Shown piece after piece: positions 32,879 to 45,816 of a stretch of 64,000 nt of DNA (positions are counted from its first letter, which is position 1; every line of letters starts with the position of its first letter). The stretch comes from Phytopythium helicoides (lineage: Eukaryota; Oomycota; Peronosporomycetes; Pythiales; Pythiaceae): the NCBI GenBank assembly GCA_024867545.1, contig JANFNE010000004.1, forward strand, positions 806,001-870,000, given 5' to 3'. The notes under the pieces were generated by a model, which saw only the letters and a program-made list of their open reading frames with translations, did not search any database and was not told the origin of the DNA. The translations under genes and the position numbers were made by a program.

Positions 32879-34640
32879 CTACCGGATGACTGCTCCTCCA
32901 TCTACCATGTTCGCGACAACGCTGGCTGCGCCTTTGTTGACCACTGCCGCTCCTCTTGAGGATGAAGAAAACACGTCCCAAAAGCGCAGCGTCTCGTCCG
33001 CCGCTGCCGAGACAACCGATCGGCCATCAGGCGACATGGCAAGGTGAAGCACACGAGCTGTGTGTCCGGTGAATTCTCGCAGCCGCGTCATTGTCGGGTA
33101 CTGCCACAGACACAGCTCGTTGTGGGAAAATCCGTGCGAGCTCAGGAGCTCACGCTCGTGCGTGGCCCAGACCAGAGCACACACCTGAGAGCCCGTGGGC
33201 ACAGACCGCAATAGTCTTGACGTCGCTCCGTTCCAGAACTTGATCGTTCGGTCAGCAGTTCCACCGCCTGAAGCCAAGAGATGCCGTTCCCACGGACACC
33301 AAGCAAGAGCCTTGACGGCTGCTTGATGTGCACAGAGTTTGTCACGAGGTGTGGCAGCTGTTGTGAGGCCACGAGCAGACACGTTGGGCCAAGTGGCGAC
33401 CGCGTTTGAGCCTCGGAATAAGCGACGAACATCCCATAGACACAGGCAATTGTCATTCCCACCAGAGGCGAGTGTGAGGCCGTCAGGTGACCACGCAAGT
33501 CCGCAGATCTCCTGCTGGTGACCGATGAGAGCAGTTGACGTGGTCGAGGCGGACGCTCGAAGATCGTGGTGAAGAATCTTCGCGTCGCGAGAACCCGATG
33601 TGAGTGCTGGGCCATTCCATGCGAGCGACCCGATGCGCTCACGATGACCGCCACGAAGCGACCGCACTTTGGTGAGTGCTACCTGCGTCCCAAACTTGTA
33701 GATCGGCGAGGAACGTTCCGATGGCGAGCTGGTCTCGGTTGATGGCAAAGCATCCGCCAGAGCTCGCTCCAGACCCGCTAATCCAAGCCACGGACGTGAC
33801 GTAGTCTGTTGGCGAAGAGCACGCGCGGATTTCGTGAATGGCCCCTGAATCCGGATTGTACAGGTACACGATCTGGCCGAGCGCCACTGCCAGCAAGTTG
33901 TTGCTTCCCCACGACACGAGGTTCAGGTAGTAGTCGTCTCGCAGCTCTGGCGCATCGAGGATCTTGCTTGGCGTCGTTGGAATGAGCCGCCGCCGCCTAT
34001 TCAACTTCATAGGTTGTGGTCGAGTGATCATCTTCTGTCTGCACAGAATCCCCCTTGGCAAGCTGGAAGAGCGAACGAGGCTGCAAGGTGGGTCGATCTC
34101 CTTCCAGCCTGCCCATCCATCTCGTCGACAAGGCAGGAGCATACGCTTGCTTGAGCTCACAGGCGACCCACGGTCTATCGCCGGTGATGAAGGAGATGGC
34201 AGCAGGTTAGCGACCAAGGCGTCGTGATAGTTTCTCACGCGCTGGTCGACATCGCTCTGAGAGTAGATGGCGATGTTTGTGCTGTTGACCGTCGCAGTAG
34301 CCATTACCTGCGGACGACGCGACCCAGGCGGGTTCTCAGCGTCCTCCTCCGTGACGGCAAAGTGGCAGTAGTCCATGTCCATAGCCGACCGAAGCGGGAT
34401 AAACCGATCGCTCTGTTTCCGTTGGCGAAAGTCAGCTCAACAAGTCTAACATGAAAGCCCAAGTCTCGCGTGACGTACCGGATAGACTCGGCGGCGACGA
34501 CAAATGGGAGGTTCCATGTTCATGCGCTGCCGCTTCTTGGTGGGAGGCGTAAGACTCGGTGCCTCGTAGTTTGACGTCGTCAACGTGCTCGGCTGCACCG
34601 GCAGCCCCTCCCCGAGCACACTGTGCACTGTGCTCTGCAT
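32879..34640 (-). CDS. CDC20: CDC20/Fizzy, activator of the anaphase-promoting complex
   Basis: Two exons (34479-34640, 32879-34412) with a 66-bp intron. Splicing creates the C-box: VYPSDRFIPLRSAMDMDY, as in CDC20 rather than CDH1. Then RRLIPTTPSKILDAPELRDDYYLNLVSWG opens a seven-bladed WD40 propeller (CLCLWDVRR, RTIKFWNG, LRFWDVF). The protein ends in Ile-Arg, the IR tail that docks to APC3/CDC27. One extra G near 33684 breaks the frame in QVWDA|VALTKV; without it the product is 564 aa. CDC20 recruits cyclin B and securin to the APC/C at metaphase. Start 34640 (MQSTVHSVLGEG) is the ATG nearest the conserved part; 34715 is also in frame. Confidence 0.9.
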
Positions 34641-35475
34641 GCTGGAAGTCGAGTAGTGATTGTGCGGGACACGGACTGCTCTCGGAAGTGTCCTGAGTCG
34701 ACTCCTGTCGAGCAAAGAGTCACGAGCTGACGTACGTAGTGTTCATGGAGAAACGAGCCGTTGTGCGCTTTTCTTCCTCGGTTTGATCAGACTCCATGAT
34801 GCCAGGCCACCTTCCGCCGATTCCATGGTGCCTATTATGCCAGGAGTTTCGAGCGCAGAAGGCGCTTTGGGATTTGGCGATTGGTTACAGTCGCCAGCTG
34901 CTGCGGCTCGGTTTCCACCGACTGCGCGCCGCACATTTCGCCACCTTCTGGCTCAATCGCCGCAGAGGTTTCAAGCTGTCGCGGCGACTCACAACATAGC
35001 TATAGACCATCCCAACGACCCTGCTACTTTCGAACTCCCCGTCGGCAGGTCAGAAATGGTAGTTTTTGTCAGCAGAACAAGGAGTCCAGGCTGTAGGCGC
35101 AAGAGGAAAGTAGGGAGGAAGCAGTGATAATATCAGGGAGTAATGTACGTACAGGTCGACGGGGATACTTCTTTTTTGCTGTTTGTTCGCTCGAGCAATA
35201 CCATTTATCTCATTCCTACTTGACTGGCCTGTGGCCATGCACCATTAGCATGCATTCATGATCGCAACTAAACTGCTTCGACTGCATTTTGTCTCGATGC
35301 TGCAAGTGCCCCTACGTCATCGCATAATGTCAATAGATACACAACGATGATGCAGACACTGACGCTGCTTTGGTGGTGTGAAACTACTCTGGTTTGTCTC
35401 GTACTCTGCTGAGAAAATAGCAGTACCTGTCGATCACGTCTCTCGGTCAGATTTACACTGCTCATCGACGCGAGC
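34641..35475. other. Divergent intergenic, CDC20 / ABCA
   Basis: 835 bp. Overlapping short open frames on both strands show no domain, coiled-coil or signal features. No initiator match found. Confidence 0.5.
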
Positions 35476-38400
35476 ATGCCCGAGACATCGAGCGATGATG
35501 ATCCCATCAATGGCGCAGTGCTGGAGCTCACAAACTGCCTCGAAGTTGTGCAAATGTTCGATCTCGACTACGCTAGCTGCATCATGAACACCGGTCTTTT
35601 CGAGCTACTACCTACTACATCCATTGAAACAGACAATCGAACATCGATATTCCAAGGTCAACTGGCCCCAGGAACCGCACTCGGGACCTGCCGTTTGATG
35701 TGTACAGCTCCAACCACGATCGCGTCCTCATCTTGCTGTCAGGCGACGGAACAGTTGCGCGAATGCAAATTATCTGCAGCGGAGAATGCTTCGCGCCAGC
35801 TACAAGCTTGTAAAAGCGTGTTTGATAGGGGATTCCAGTTTACACATGAATGCTCGGGTGTGTCATCGGGAGATGTTGGGTTAGTCGTGGCGACAGGACT
35901 GGTTCTGGGAGTGCTATGCGCCATAGCAGGCCAGTACACACCACTATCTGAAAAACTACAACCGCGAGCTTCAAAAGGTAGCTGACATCAAAGACTCACA
36001 GCAAAAAACACTTGACTTGAGACTCGCTCATCGCTCAAAGTGGAGAGCGTTACTCTTTGCTTGGCGACAGATCACCAACCTTGTGTGGAAAAATTTAACG
36101 CTACGTCAGCGCAAGCCCGTGGCACTTGTCATTGAGCAACTCTTGCCTGTTTTATTGTCATCAAGCCTTGTGCTACTTGCAAACCTGGACTCGCTTGTTT
36201 GGTGCATTGAATAGTGCGAAGGAGAGCGCTCCAACGCGAACTTATCAAGCATCGGCAAACGAAACCGAGATTTTTTGCATGAACTACACGATATCGAGTC
36301 TCGTGGACTTCGGTGGACCCAACTCTACAATGACTTCGTTCTATGCGAGCGGTCAAGCAGTACTCGGGATGTTTTTCCTTGTTGCTTACATCAAGTTCGT
36401 GTCGTCCACAACGACGGTCATGGTACTCGAGAAGGAAATGCGAATTCGTGAGATTATGAAAATTATGGGGCTGTCAGACTTTACTCTGCTGAGCTCGTGG
36501 TATCTAACTAGTGCAATTTTGTCGACACCCCTAGCATTCATGCTTGCGGCCGAACTGAAGTTTGGGAACGTATTCCAAGCTCGGAACTTGGCTCTCTCGT
36601 TTTTCTCTTTTGGGCACTGAGCCTCGCCATCGTTGCATTCAGCTATTTTATTACCCCATTCTTCAGCAAGTCTCGCACAGCTGCTGTCATGTCTGTGCTG
36701 CTATGGATCATTTTGTATTTCCCGTTCTATGCTGTTCAGCCAAAACTTTCACATTCGATCAAGTTCTGGGCGGCTCTGTCACCCCCAACAGCGTTTGGTC
36801 TAGCTATTGACCACATCTTGCGGATTGCGCAGCTTGGCACAGGGTTTGCATACTCTCTGGGCATCGAAAAAAGTCTAATTAGCGTTCCATCAACCACCTC
36901 AATGAGTTGGATGTTAGTATTTGACGCCTTAGTCTTAGCATTGTGTGGATGGTACTTAGAGCAAGTGCTACCGCAAGAGTTTGGTGTTCGCAAACCCTGG
37001 TATTTCCTTTTCTCTCGGTCTTATTGGCGACAAAGGCTAGTAATGGGTGACCATGCAACATCAGCATCCTCTTCTTCTCTTGAATGCACTGCAAACGATA
37101 ACAACAAAACCAAATCTACCAAGAACATGTCAACTATAGATCTAGAGGGCCTTGATCCTGAAGTGGCACATCAACATCCACACGCGTTTTTGAACGAAGA
37201 GACGCCAAATACCAATGCACCATCTACGAGGTCGGTAAATTCCCGCCCACCAAACAGTGGGCCGGTTGTCGCGTTAGTTGAGCCGGTGGGAGCCATCTTG
37301 GCCAGTCAAGAAGATCGTGGAGAATGTCTCCGCATCAATAACCTGCAAAAAATCTTCCAAACGTCAAATTGTGGGCGGCGAGACGAAAAGATTGCAGTGG
37401 AAAAGCTGAATTTGACTTTGTATAGTGGACAGATCACGGCACTCTTGGGCCATAACGGAGCCGGAAAAACAACTACCATTTCCATGCTGACAGGCCTAAT
37501 CCCACCGTCAGCTGGAGATGCAATAATATTTGGTCGTTCAATTCGTGGAAACATTGACCAACTCCGTCGTATCATTGGCATATGTCCACAACATGACGTT
37601 CTTTTCAATGATCTGACCGTTGAAGAGCACCTTCAGTTCTTCGGAACAATGAAGCACGTTCCACCTCACCAGTTAGACCTTAGTATTACCAAACTCTTAG
37701 ATGAAGTTGGACTCATCGAGTCTCGAAGTGCACTCGCACGCACACTCTCAGGTGGCCAAAAGCGAAAACTGAGCGTAGCGATTGCCTTTATCGGCGACAG
37801 CAAACTCGTCTTTTTGGACGAGCCGACTTCTGGAATGGATCCCTATTCGCGGAGGTTCACGTGGAACTTATTACAGAAATCTCGCGCGGGCAGAGTCATT
37901 GTGCTCACAACTCACTTCATGGACGAAGCTGACATTCTAGGGGACCGCATTGCGATTTTATTGGATGGGAAACTGCGGTGTGTTGGAGTCCTCTGTTTTT
38001 AAAATCGCGCCTTGGAGTTGGATACAACCTCACGGCAATCAAAAAGGGCACACCCGACCCACGAAAACTAGAGGCATTTCTTCAACAGTTTGTACAGAGC
38101 GCAGCATGCGTCAGTAACTACGGGTCCGAGCTCATATTTCAGCTCCCAGTAAGCAAGATGTCTATGGCACCGGGGACTGGCTCCAACTACCGTACTTCCA
38201 GACTTGCTGGAAGCATTTGAAACAAACATGGACGAGCTTGGCGTCTCACAGTACAGCATATCTGTGACAACGCTTGAGCAGGTCTTTCTGCGGCTTATCA
38301 ATACGAGTGAACAACAATCAAAATCTCCGATGACGTCAGAACCTGTACACATCGGTGATTCGGTAACCACTCCACGTCAAGTAAAACCAATCAAACTCAA

Positions 38401-41355
38401 GAATTTGCAGAACATACAGAAACAGACCAGTGTTGCTCGCGTTATCGAGGATCGTAATCCTTCTTTTATCCAACAGCTAATGGCGTTGACAGTTAAGCGC
38501 ATACAAATTGCTAGACGAGACAAGAAAACCTTCATAAATTCTTTGGGCATACCATTCCTGTTCTTAGTTATTTTGGTGTTGCTGCCTCGGATAGAGGTGG
38601 CAGACTTCCTCCAAGATTATGGACAAGCGCTACCAACACTAGACCAGCAGAGCACTTGTCCTGTTGCAACCTATTAAAGCAAGCTTACTCGAACTGGGGA
38701 ATTACAAGACTTGTCTAGGACCACGCTTCTTTGAGTATTGCAATCTCGGAGTCTATTTCTTGCAATGCTACACAGTGCTGTGATTCATCATTTTACACGT
38801 CCCCTTGGTATCCTTGTAATAATTGCGAGTTCTGGCCCAGAAACCTGCCTATCGGTACAAGAGCTAGCACAAACTACCGGTGTTATAATCGCAATTGCAT
38901 CAAGAAAAAGGATGCCAAGCTTCAAGTCACACTCAACGCGTTTTTAGTCTCCTTTATCGTCATGCTGGCATTCGTCTTTATCCCCTGCCGCAGTTGTGGC
39001 ATTTATTGTACGTGAGAAGGACCCCGTCCAAAATTCTAAAGCACTCCAATTGATCAGTGGCACCAGCATTTCGGCATATTGGCTCGCAAATTGGATTCAC
39101 GATATCACTATCTCAGGTGCGCCAATCGTGCTTGCAGCTGTGACCATTCCTCTCACATACGAACCGCTAATGGGTCAAGAAGAAGCGAAAGGCATCACGC
39201 TACTTGTCATATCCCATGTTCTAGGCGTCTATTTCACTAGCATACTTGATTTCACGGCGGTTTACTCGACATGCTATGGCCCAAACAGCGCTGCTCGTGG
39301 TTGGAATCGGCGTTGGAGGATTGCTCAGCATTTTCTCTTTCTTGTGCCGCGTTGTAGACTTCAGGTTTTCACCGACTTTTTCACTTGCAGTTCTTGATCG
39401 CAACTACTTGCGATGGATATTTCTACTGGTGCCTGGCTATGCACTTAACACAGGCATCTATGAGATTGCAACTCGCAAGCTTAGCCGCTCAGCCATTTTT
39501 GATGGCGGAGCTGCGATCAATAAAACAGCAATGGCTCTCGCGAATCCGCCATCATTTTTTGGGTATTTTGGGGGCTTGGGATCTGACGCTTACCCTGCAA
39601 ATGGTGTGGATTTGTGCGTTGACTGCTGGGATAACAACACTGCCGGCTGTTGCATCCGACATGTTTTTGATCTTGATGTCGCCGGCGCTCCTGTCTACTT
39701 TGCATTCGTGGAAGCCGCAGTATTTACCGTACTATTGCTAGTTATGGAGAACTTCGATGTCGTTTGGAGCTGCAAGGTGGAGTCGAACCGGCCAAAATCT
39801 TCTTTTAGAAATGACGTGCACAATGCCTGCAAGAGAAATGGTCACGAAGAAGAAGACAGTGATGTTAAAGCGGAACGTGAGCGAGTCCAAGTTCTAGATA
39901 CCACGCCCACAACTGCTTCTTTGATCACGATTCGTAATCTACATCATGAATTTAGCGGCTACCGGCAGCACAAAGTTGCCATCCAGAACCTGAGTCTTGC
40001 AATTGCTGCTGGAGAATGTTTTGGATACCTTGGCATTAATGGCGCCGGTAAATCAACCACGATAAAGGTACTGACTGCTCAGCTCGCGCCTTCGTCAGGC
40101 TTCGTCTCTCTTGATGGCCAAGACTTGTCGAGAGGTGCTAAAAATGCTCGCCACAAGATTGGATATTGCCCTCAATTCGATGCCCTTCACGATCTCCTCA
40201 CAGTTCAGGAGCAGCTAACACTTTATGCCCGTCTGAAGGGTGTCCTGTGAACGTAATGTGAACTCTGTGGTTGCCGAGATGATGACACGTGTTGACCTTC
40301 TAAAATCGCGAAACCAATTAACGAAATCGCTGAGTGGAGGTAACAAGCGGAAAGTGTCGACTGCCATTGCTCTCATTGGCTCTCCTCAGATAGTTTTACT
40401 AGATGAACCGTCTACCGGCGTTGATCCTGGCGCAAGACGCAAGCTGTGGAATGTTATCTCAGATGTAGTGACTAGACGGCAAGCATGCGTTGTGCTTACC
40501 ACACATAGCATGGAAGAATGTGAAGCATTGTGCACTCGTGTTGGTGTTTTGGTGAGTGGTTCTCTCCAATGCCTCGGTAGTATTGCTCATCTCAAGCATA
40601 AATTTGGCCGTGGATTCAGCGTAGAGGTCAAGTTGGGCGAGCCTTCACAAAAGGCTCTCCAGGAAATACGCAAAAGGCTATCGATTTTCTTGGAGGATCG
40701 GAGACGATGCCATATGCCCATAAATTCCACATCTCAAGGATACATGGGAGTCACTGAAGCAGATGTTTTTGCACTGGAGAAATATTTCAAGGATCATATC
40801 ACAGAACTCAATTCAGCACACACCGGACAGCCAAACTTAAAGGACTCCAACATATCCAACAGTGGTGCTGATGACAATGGGTGTGGCAGTGCTTTCGGTG
40901 AATTTGGCATCATATCATCGCGTGTTGCAAAAATAATTAATGGATCAGGCACTGGGTGGTATTTGAAGAAAATTTTGCAGACGTCCAGAGCTGTCTCAAT
41001 TGAAGTGCTTGCTAAGTGGTGGGCGAAGGAGGATCAAAGTGATGGATTGCTTACGTTCTTTCGGCTGGAGTTTCCCGGGACAGAGTTGGTAGAGCGCCAG
41101 GACAATCTTTTCCGACTTCAAGTGCCAAAATACAGTGATGGCTTTGGGAAGTCTAACGAATGGAAGGACATGGCCCAAAATCAGCGAAAGCCCCACGAGA
41201 TATTTAGGGCCCTTGAGCACGCAACGCATACACTGGGTGTTAGTGAGTATGGGGTCAGCGACACATCTCTTGAACATATTTTCAACAAGTTTGCTTCACA
41301 TCAGCAGCGCCAAGAGTACCGAGAAGACTCGAAGAGGCGAGACCAAGACTTTTGA
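35476..41355 (+). CDS. Full-size ABC transporter, subfamily A
   Basis: About 1,957 aa after repair. Order: an N-terminal Cys-rich part with one hydrophobic helix (VGLVVATGLVLGVLCAIAG); the ABCA-type entry WKNLTLRQRKPVALVIEQLLPVLL; a transmembrane domain; NBD1 with Walker A GHNGAGKTT, Q-loop CPQHDVLF, signature LSGGQKRKLS, Walker B VFLDEPTSGMD and TTH; a second transmembrane domain with a Cys-rich loop (NATQCCDSSF); NBD2 with GINGAGKST, LSGGNKRKVS, LLDEPSTGVDP and TTHSMEE. ABCA proteins move lipids at membranes. There are about ten breaks (near 35950, 36190, 36605, 37990, 38180, 38675, 38745, 38985, 39255, 40245), eight of them insertions. All catalytic motifs are intact, so loss of function is not evident. 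It is uncertain whether the first 180 residues belong. Confidence 0.85.
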
Positions 41356-41438
41356 TAAGTTCAGCCGAGAGCCAGGTCTACATGGCCGCTAAAACAAGTA
41401 TCAATTAGCGCGTGAAAAGTCGCCGTATATACTTATAT

Positions 41439-43293
41439 CTAGCGACTCCCGTACTTGTAAAGATATGTGCTACCTGCTTTGTGTAGAGTTTGATAGCCAC
41501 TCGAACTGAAAGGAGTAGTCCGTGCCTTCACAGAATCGATTTTAGAACTGTGTTCAATATTCAACCCAATATGAAGAATCGTACCGTAGTGCACTAGTGA
41601 TATCTGTGTGGAGAAGACCACCCACATGATCATCGCTGACTGTGCGTGTATTGCGTGCCGATGAAGCACAAATGCGAGCTGCTTAATCGGGGAAATTCCG
41701 AGTAGATTACGCATTTGTAGGCTCAATAAGATAAGTGCCATCAGTTCAAGGCCCATGTAGACTAAAAACACCATGAAAGTGCTGTAAAGGCTTTCACTGT
41801 CCATATTGGCAAACTGTGGGTAGAAAACGCGGTTCGGGAGCTGCACCATCACTGCCAAATAGAGGGCTAAATGTCAAGAGCAGAAAGATTATATCAGAAC
41901 TACAGTTGATATCGGGTCAATAGTTCTGCTCTACTTACAATACAATGCCGGAACCATGATATTGATGTACTTGGAAAGCAAAACGAGCTCTGCTCTATAG
42001 AGCAGGTGTAACTTGATATTTAGTAAGTCAATTTCTATGGATGACGTCTTCTTTTCTGCGTCCAATTCCACGCCATTGTTATCGGTGGCTTGTGGCCAAG
42101 CGGCTGATCTTTTTGAATGATATGCCCATTGCTTCGCTAGCGAAGCATGATTCAAATTCGAAGTAAGTATCTTTCTTGGCCCTACTTTCAGCTGTGTTTT
42201 CAACGAGGGGAAAATCTGGACCACGTTATGCGGCACGACCACTGTGCTTCTTCGTAAACGACTACTAACTGCGCACAACGCTCCTGGCGAAGGGAAATAT
42301 GTCTTTCTCCCCAGCAGCTGGCTTTGTAGATGCTTGAGCTCGCGACCAGCAGCGCGGAGATCCTTGAAAGTTACCACGGTCTTTATTACTTTGAACAGTG
42401 CCATGCCGCTTGAAGTGAGTAAGATGGGCTGTTCTGCACGCAGAAAGTGACAAACAACGTCCCCATAATATCAGCTTGGAAAACAATGATTAACGGAATA
42501 AGCTCATGACCAGCCTCGGTCTTTCGACTGGAGTGGTAAAACAAAATCCTTGATATCTTGTTGAAAAGAGGTAGCAAACAACACACAACCAACTGCAGAA
42601 GTAAATTATCTTGCGGAAGGAGGGAAAAATATAGTAGTAGAGAGGGTAGATAATAATCAATGCCAGCTGACACAGATAAAACTTGACGGCATTTCTGATC
42701 CGAATCCAGGCTTGAGTATTTCCACGTGCGATGTGGCGCCATGTAAACCACAATCCTAGTGTTAGAAGAGCTAATTCACCTGGCCCTGCTGCCTGAAAAG
42801 TGAATGGCAAAGGAAACCCGATGGCAAGAATAAGGCAAACTAGGATCGCTGAATTTCCTGCATTGACCACTGTAGCTAGTACCACAAGTCGTGCGATCGA
42901 CACGGGAAGAACAGGTCCGACCTGAGTACAAAACTGTTGGAGAAGACAAATAGTGAGAACTAAGCTGGTCACGTGTCCGCGCAGAATAAAGGCGGCGTCA
43001 TTTAGGTATCCTAGGTATGGCGGGTCTAGGTGTCTGAGTTCAAGCAATATGATAAATCCGAGGCATGGGAGTGGTGAGATGATCATGATGGCTAGAGATT
43101 GCTTGAGAGATGCGTCTCTCGCATACCCACGGAGGGTGCGAAGCTGGGATACTGAGTACTGTCCTAAGTGCTCGACTTGGTTTGCTCGCCACACTTCGCG
43201 TGCCTTATTCTTGATTTGCCAAAACTTTGTCAACCTCCAATCGCCAGCACCTCCCATATCGCAGCAAGAACTAGCTCGCTCTCCATCTTTCAT
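41439..43293 (-). CDS. Oomycete-type multi-pass membrane protein of unknown function
   Basis: About 594 aa from ATG 43293 (M-K-D-G-E-R). Six or more hydrophobic helices in the first half (LAIMIISPLPCLGFIILLEL, HVTSLVLTICLLQQF, ELALLTLGLWFTW, LLLQLVVCCLLPLF), then a soluble middle, then a C-terminal part with STFMVFLVYMGLELMALILL and more helices. A 72-bp GT-AG intron (41867-41938) joins VPALYS to LYLAVMVQLPNRVF. Two frame breaks near 42620 and 42430 each look like a lost base, the first next to a T run. The pattern YYYIF..LPQDNLLLQL with a later IMVPALY..YLAVMVQLPNR is one I associate with an expanded oomycete membrane family of unknown role; that association is from memory and not certain. 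Confidence 0.62.
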
Positions 43294-43620
43294 GTTAGAG
43301 TGCGCTCAGCGATATGTGGTGCACAACTTGATATCATCACAGAGATTCGTCCACACACGTAATTGAGAGTAGACTAGGCTGGCGCTTGTGAAAGTGTCAA
43401 TGTCACTCAGTCAACAGGGATCCGCATAAAGGATTGAGTGTGGCTATTGTGCGGCTTGAGTGTGGGAGGGTGTGCACCTGGGATGGTTATATTCCCCTTC
43501 AGCATCCAAGGTGTACACGCTAAGAATAGTATGTGCTACGAAATTATCCCGACTTTGAAGCATCACCAGCGCATTGAGCTCTGTTTCCAGCACGTCGACG
43601 TGTGAAGGAGCTCCAAGACG
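43294..43620. other. Divergent intergenic
   Basis: 327 bp between two divergent starts. No initiator match or other signal seen. Confidence 0.5.
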
Positions 43621-44649
43621 ATGACATTGGACCGAGAAGGCAATCGTACAGCAGACCCTTGCTGCAGCCTCGACCAAATGAGGCCGTCAACATCGGCCGG
43701 GCCACGCTCTTTTGCTGTTCAAACGAGATGTAAAGAGCCTGAGGAGCCTCATTTGAATTCGTCGACGGAGATGGAGTCATCTCGGAGTGGAAAACAAGTG
43801 AAAAGGAAGCTCAATAAGGCAGCAGCAATGCGCAAACAGTGTCATGTGATCGACGGGTGCCGTCATGTTGCTACCTTTCTTCATGCAGACGAACGACGGC
43901 TTCACGAGCAACTTCTTGTTGCTAGCGAAAAAGGCAATTATCGTGCAATTTACTTGTTGCTTCATCAAAGCCTGATTGACAAGGACAGATGCCGAGGAAT
44001 GGTGAGTCCGTCCCGTGTTCATCCAATCTTGGTCGGAATCTGATATGTGGTGTTGCGCCATAGCACGGTTACTCGCCTTTGCACCATGCGGCCGCTCGCG
44101 GGCATCTCGAGGCGCTACAGCTACTGCTGACTTTGGTTGGGGTGTTGATACTAGAAACGACGCGCTTGAGACACCACTGCATCTTGCAACCTACGGCGGC
44201 CATGCTCGTGTTGCTGAGTGCCTTCTCGACCGAGGAGCAGATGTCGACTCACGTACTCGCGACCTCGAGACACCGTTATTCTACGCAACCCGGAAGGGCC
44301 ATAACCGACTCGTACGCCTGCTAGTGCGTCGCGAGTGTGATTTGACTGTCAAAAATCGATACGGCGACATTGCCGAGGATGAAGCCGTCGACGACCAGAC
44401 CAAGCAGGAGCTTGCTGCAGCCAACGAAGACTACATGCGGATCAGCAGCACCACTCCAAGTGCTCTGTCGACTCTCCATCTTGCCGGGAGGTCCATCTCT
44501 CCCAGCAGCTCCGCGAGCGCGTTCTGTCTTTCCTGGACGTTCGCAGCCTCTGCTTCGCGTCCCAAGCCGCGTTCCGGTGGCACCGCGCGGCCGACAACCC
44601 CGCTCTCTGGCGGAAAGCTCGGGTGTGTCTCGCTGGGAGCTGCAGTTGA
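43621..44649 (+). CDS. Ankyrin-repeat protein with C-terminal F-box
   Basis: An N-terminal basic region (KQVKRKLNKAAAMRKQ) precedes a 62-bp GT-AG intron (44002-44063). Ankyrin repeats follow: GYSPLHHAAARGHLEALQLLL, ALETPLHLATYGGHARVAECLLDRGADV and DLETPLFYATRKGHNRLVRLLV. Near 44510, in another frame, LRERVLSFLDVRSLCFASQAAFRWHRA with NPALWRKARV is a clear F-box (helix 1 L..VLSFLD, helix 3 W...A.D..LWR). Two breaks, near 44140 and 44465, separate the parts; both look like a missing base or two extra. The order suggests an SCF substrate receptor in which ankyrin repeats choose the target. Usually the F-box is N-terminal, so the reversed order is unusual. Start 43621 is the first ATG; 43771 is also possible. 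Confidence 0.67.
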
Positions 44650-44961
44650 GCTCTAGCATGGGTCTCAGCGCCAGCCCCCTGAGCATGCTGACCGCCCGCC
44701 GCGCCTCCACGACCGGTCCGTCCAGCGACCAAACCCGCAGCCGCTTCCTCATCCCTGGCAGGACGACCTCCAGACGCCTCCCCCATGACGACAGTCGCCC
44801 CCAGACCGCTCGGAACCTGTTGGTGTAGGTGACGATATATGTAGTAGATAGATAGATACTGGTTGCCGCTGCCTTCAACGTGGTTCCTAACTGTCTCAAA
44901 ATCTGTTACGGTTCTGAACCTCCTCCGCGTTTGGAGGACGCCATTTTTCGACCAAGCGCCC

Positions 44962-45713
44962 ATGTCCAAGTGGAGCCGCAAGGCGCGCGCGCCCGAGGGC
45001 TTCGAGTACCTGCGGCCGACGCTCGAGGCGCTGGAGCGAGAGCTGCGCGAGCGCATGGCCGAGCCGCACGAGGGCAAGCGCAAGTGCGAGTCGCTGTGGC
45101 CGGTGCAGCAGATCAACTGGCAGCGCAGCCGCTACGTGTACGACATGTTCTACAAGCACCGGCGCATCTCGCGCGAGGTGTACGACTACTGCGTGCGCGC
45201 CAAGCTCGTGGACGCGAGCCTCATCGCCAAGTGGAAGAAGCCCGGCTACGAGCGCCTATGCTCCACCTTCGCCATCAACACCAAGAACTACAACTACGGC
45301 ACCGTCAGCATCTGCCGCGTGCCGAGGCACCAGCTAGCCGAGGCAGGTCGTGCAGGAGAAGCACAGCGGATGCAGGGGCTGCGCATCGGGCCCAGGCGGA
45401 TACCACAACATCTTTGGCAACAAGTATGGACAGCACCTCGCGCGCATCCAGATCGCAAGGGAGGAGGCAGCCAAGAAGAACGCGCAGCAGCAGCAGTCCG
45501 TGTGGGCTACCGAGGAGGAGGAGCGCCAGTTCCAGAGCGACGACGACGAGCCTGCTAAGGGCAAGAAGCGCGCGGTCGAGGAGCCCACGGACAAGCAGGA
45601 GGACGACAGCTCCTCGTCCAGCGGCGAGGACAGCGACGGCAGCGGAGACGACTCGGACGAGGAGCACAAGGGCGAGGAGCCCGCAGGCGTCCAAGAAGCG
45701 CAAGACCGAGTAG
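44962..45713 (+). CDS. BUD31: BUD31/G10 spliceosome protein with an extra acidic C-terminal tail
   Basis: The first 140 residues match BUD31: EPHEGKRKCESLWPVQQINWQ, YVYDMFYKHRRISREVYDYC, LIAKWKKPGYERLC, and the zinc region ICRVP... with SGCRGCASG. BUD31 is part of the activated (Bact) and C spliceosome. Animal and yeast proteins end at this CxxC. Here about 100 residues follow: GGYHNIFGNKYGQHLAR, a Lys/Gln stretch, long Glu/Asp/Ser runs, and an end QASKKRKTE that looks like a nuclear signal. Two one-base insertions (near 45342 and 45682) break the frame; dropping both gives 249 aa. In the ICRVP part one zinc Cys pair seems changed (RRCI.. is SICRVP here). Confidence 0.88.
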
Positions 45714-45816
45714 GTGGAGCGGACAACAGCGCGAGCTCGACAGCTCGCTATCCATTTGCACTAGTAGTAGATCGGCCCTTTGCCCAACTCACGCGTGCTT
45801 CCAGTTGAGTCGTGGC

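Noticed and set aside
34660..35127. 155-codon plus-strand frame between CDC20 and ABCA
   Set aside because: No domain, no signal peptide, overlapping equal-length frames in the other two phases.
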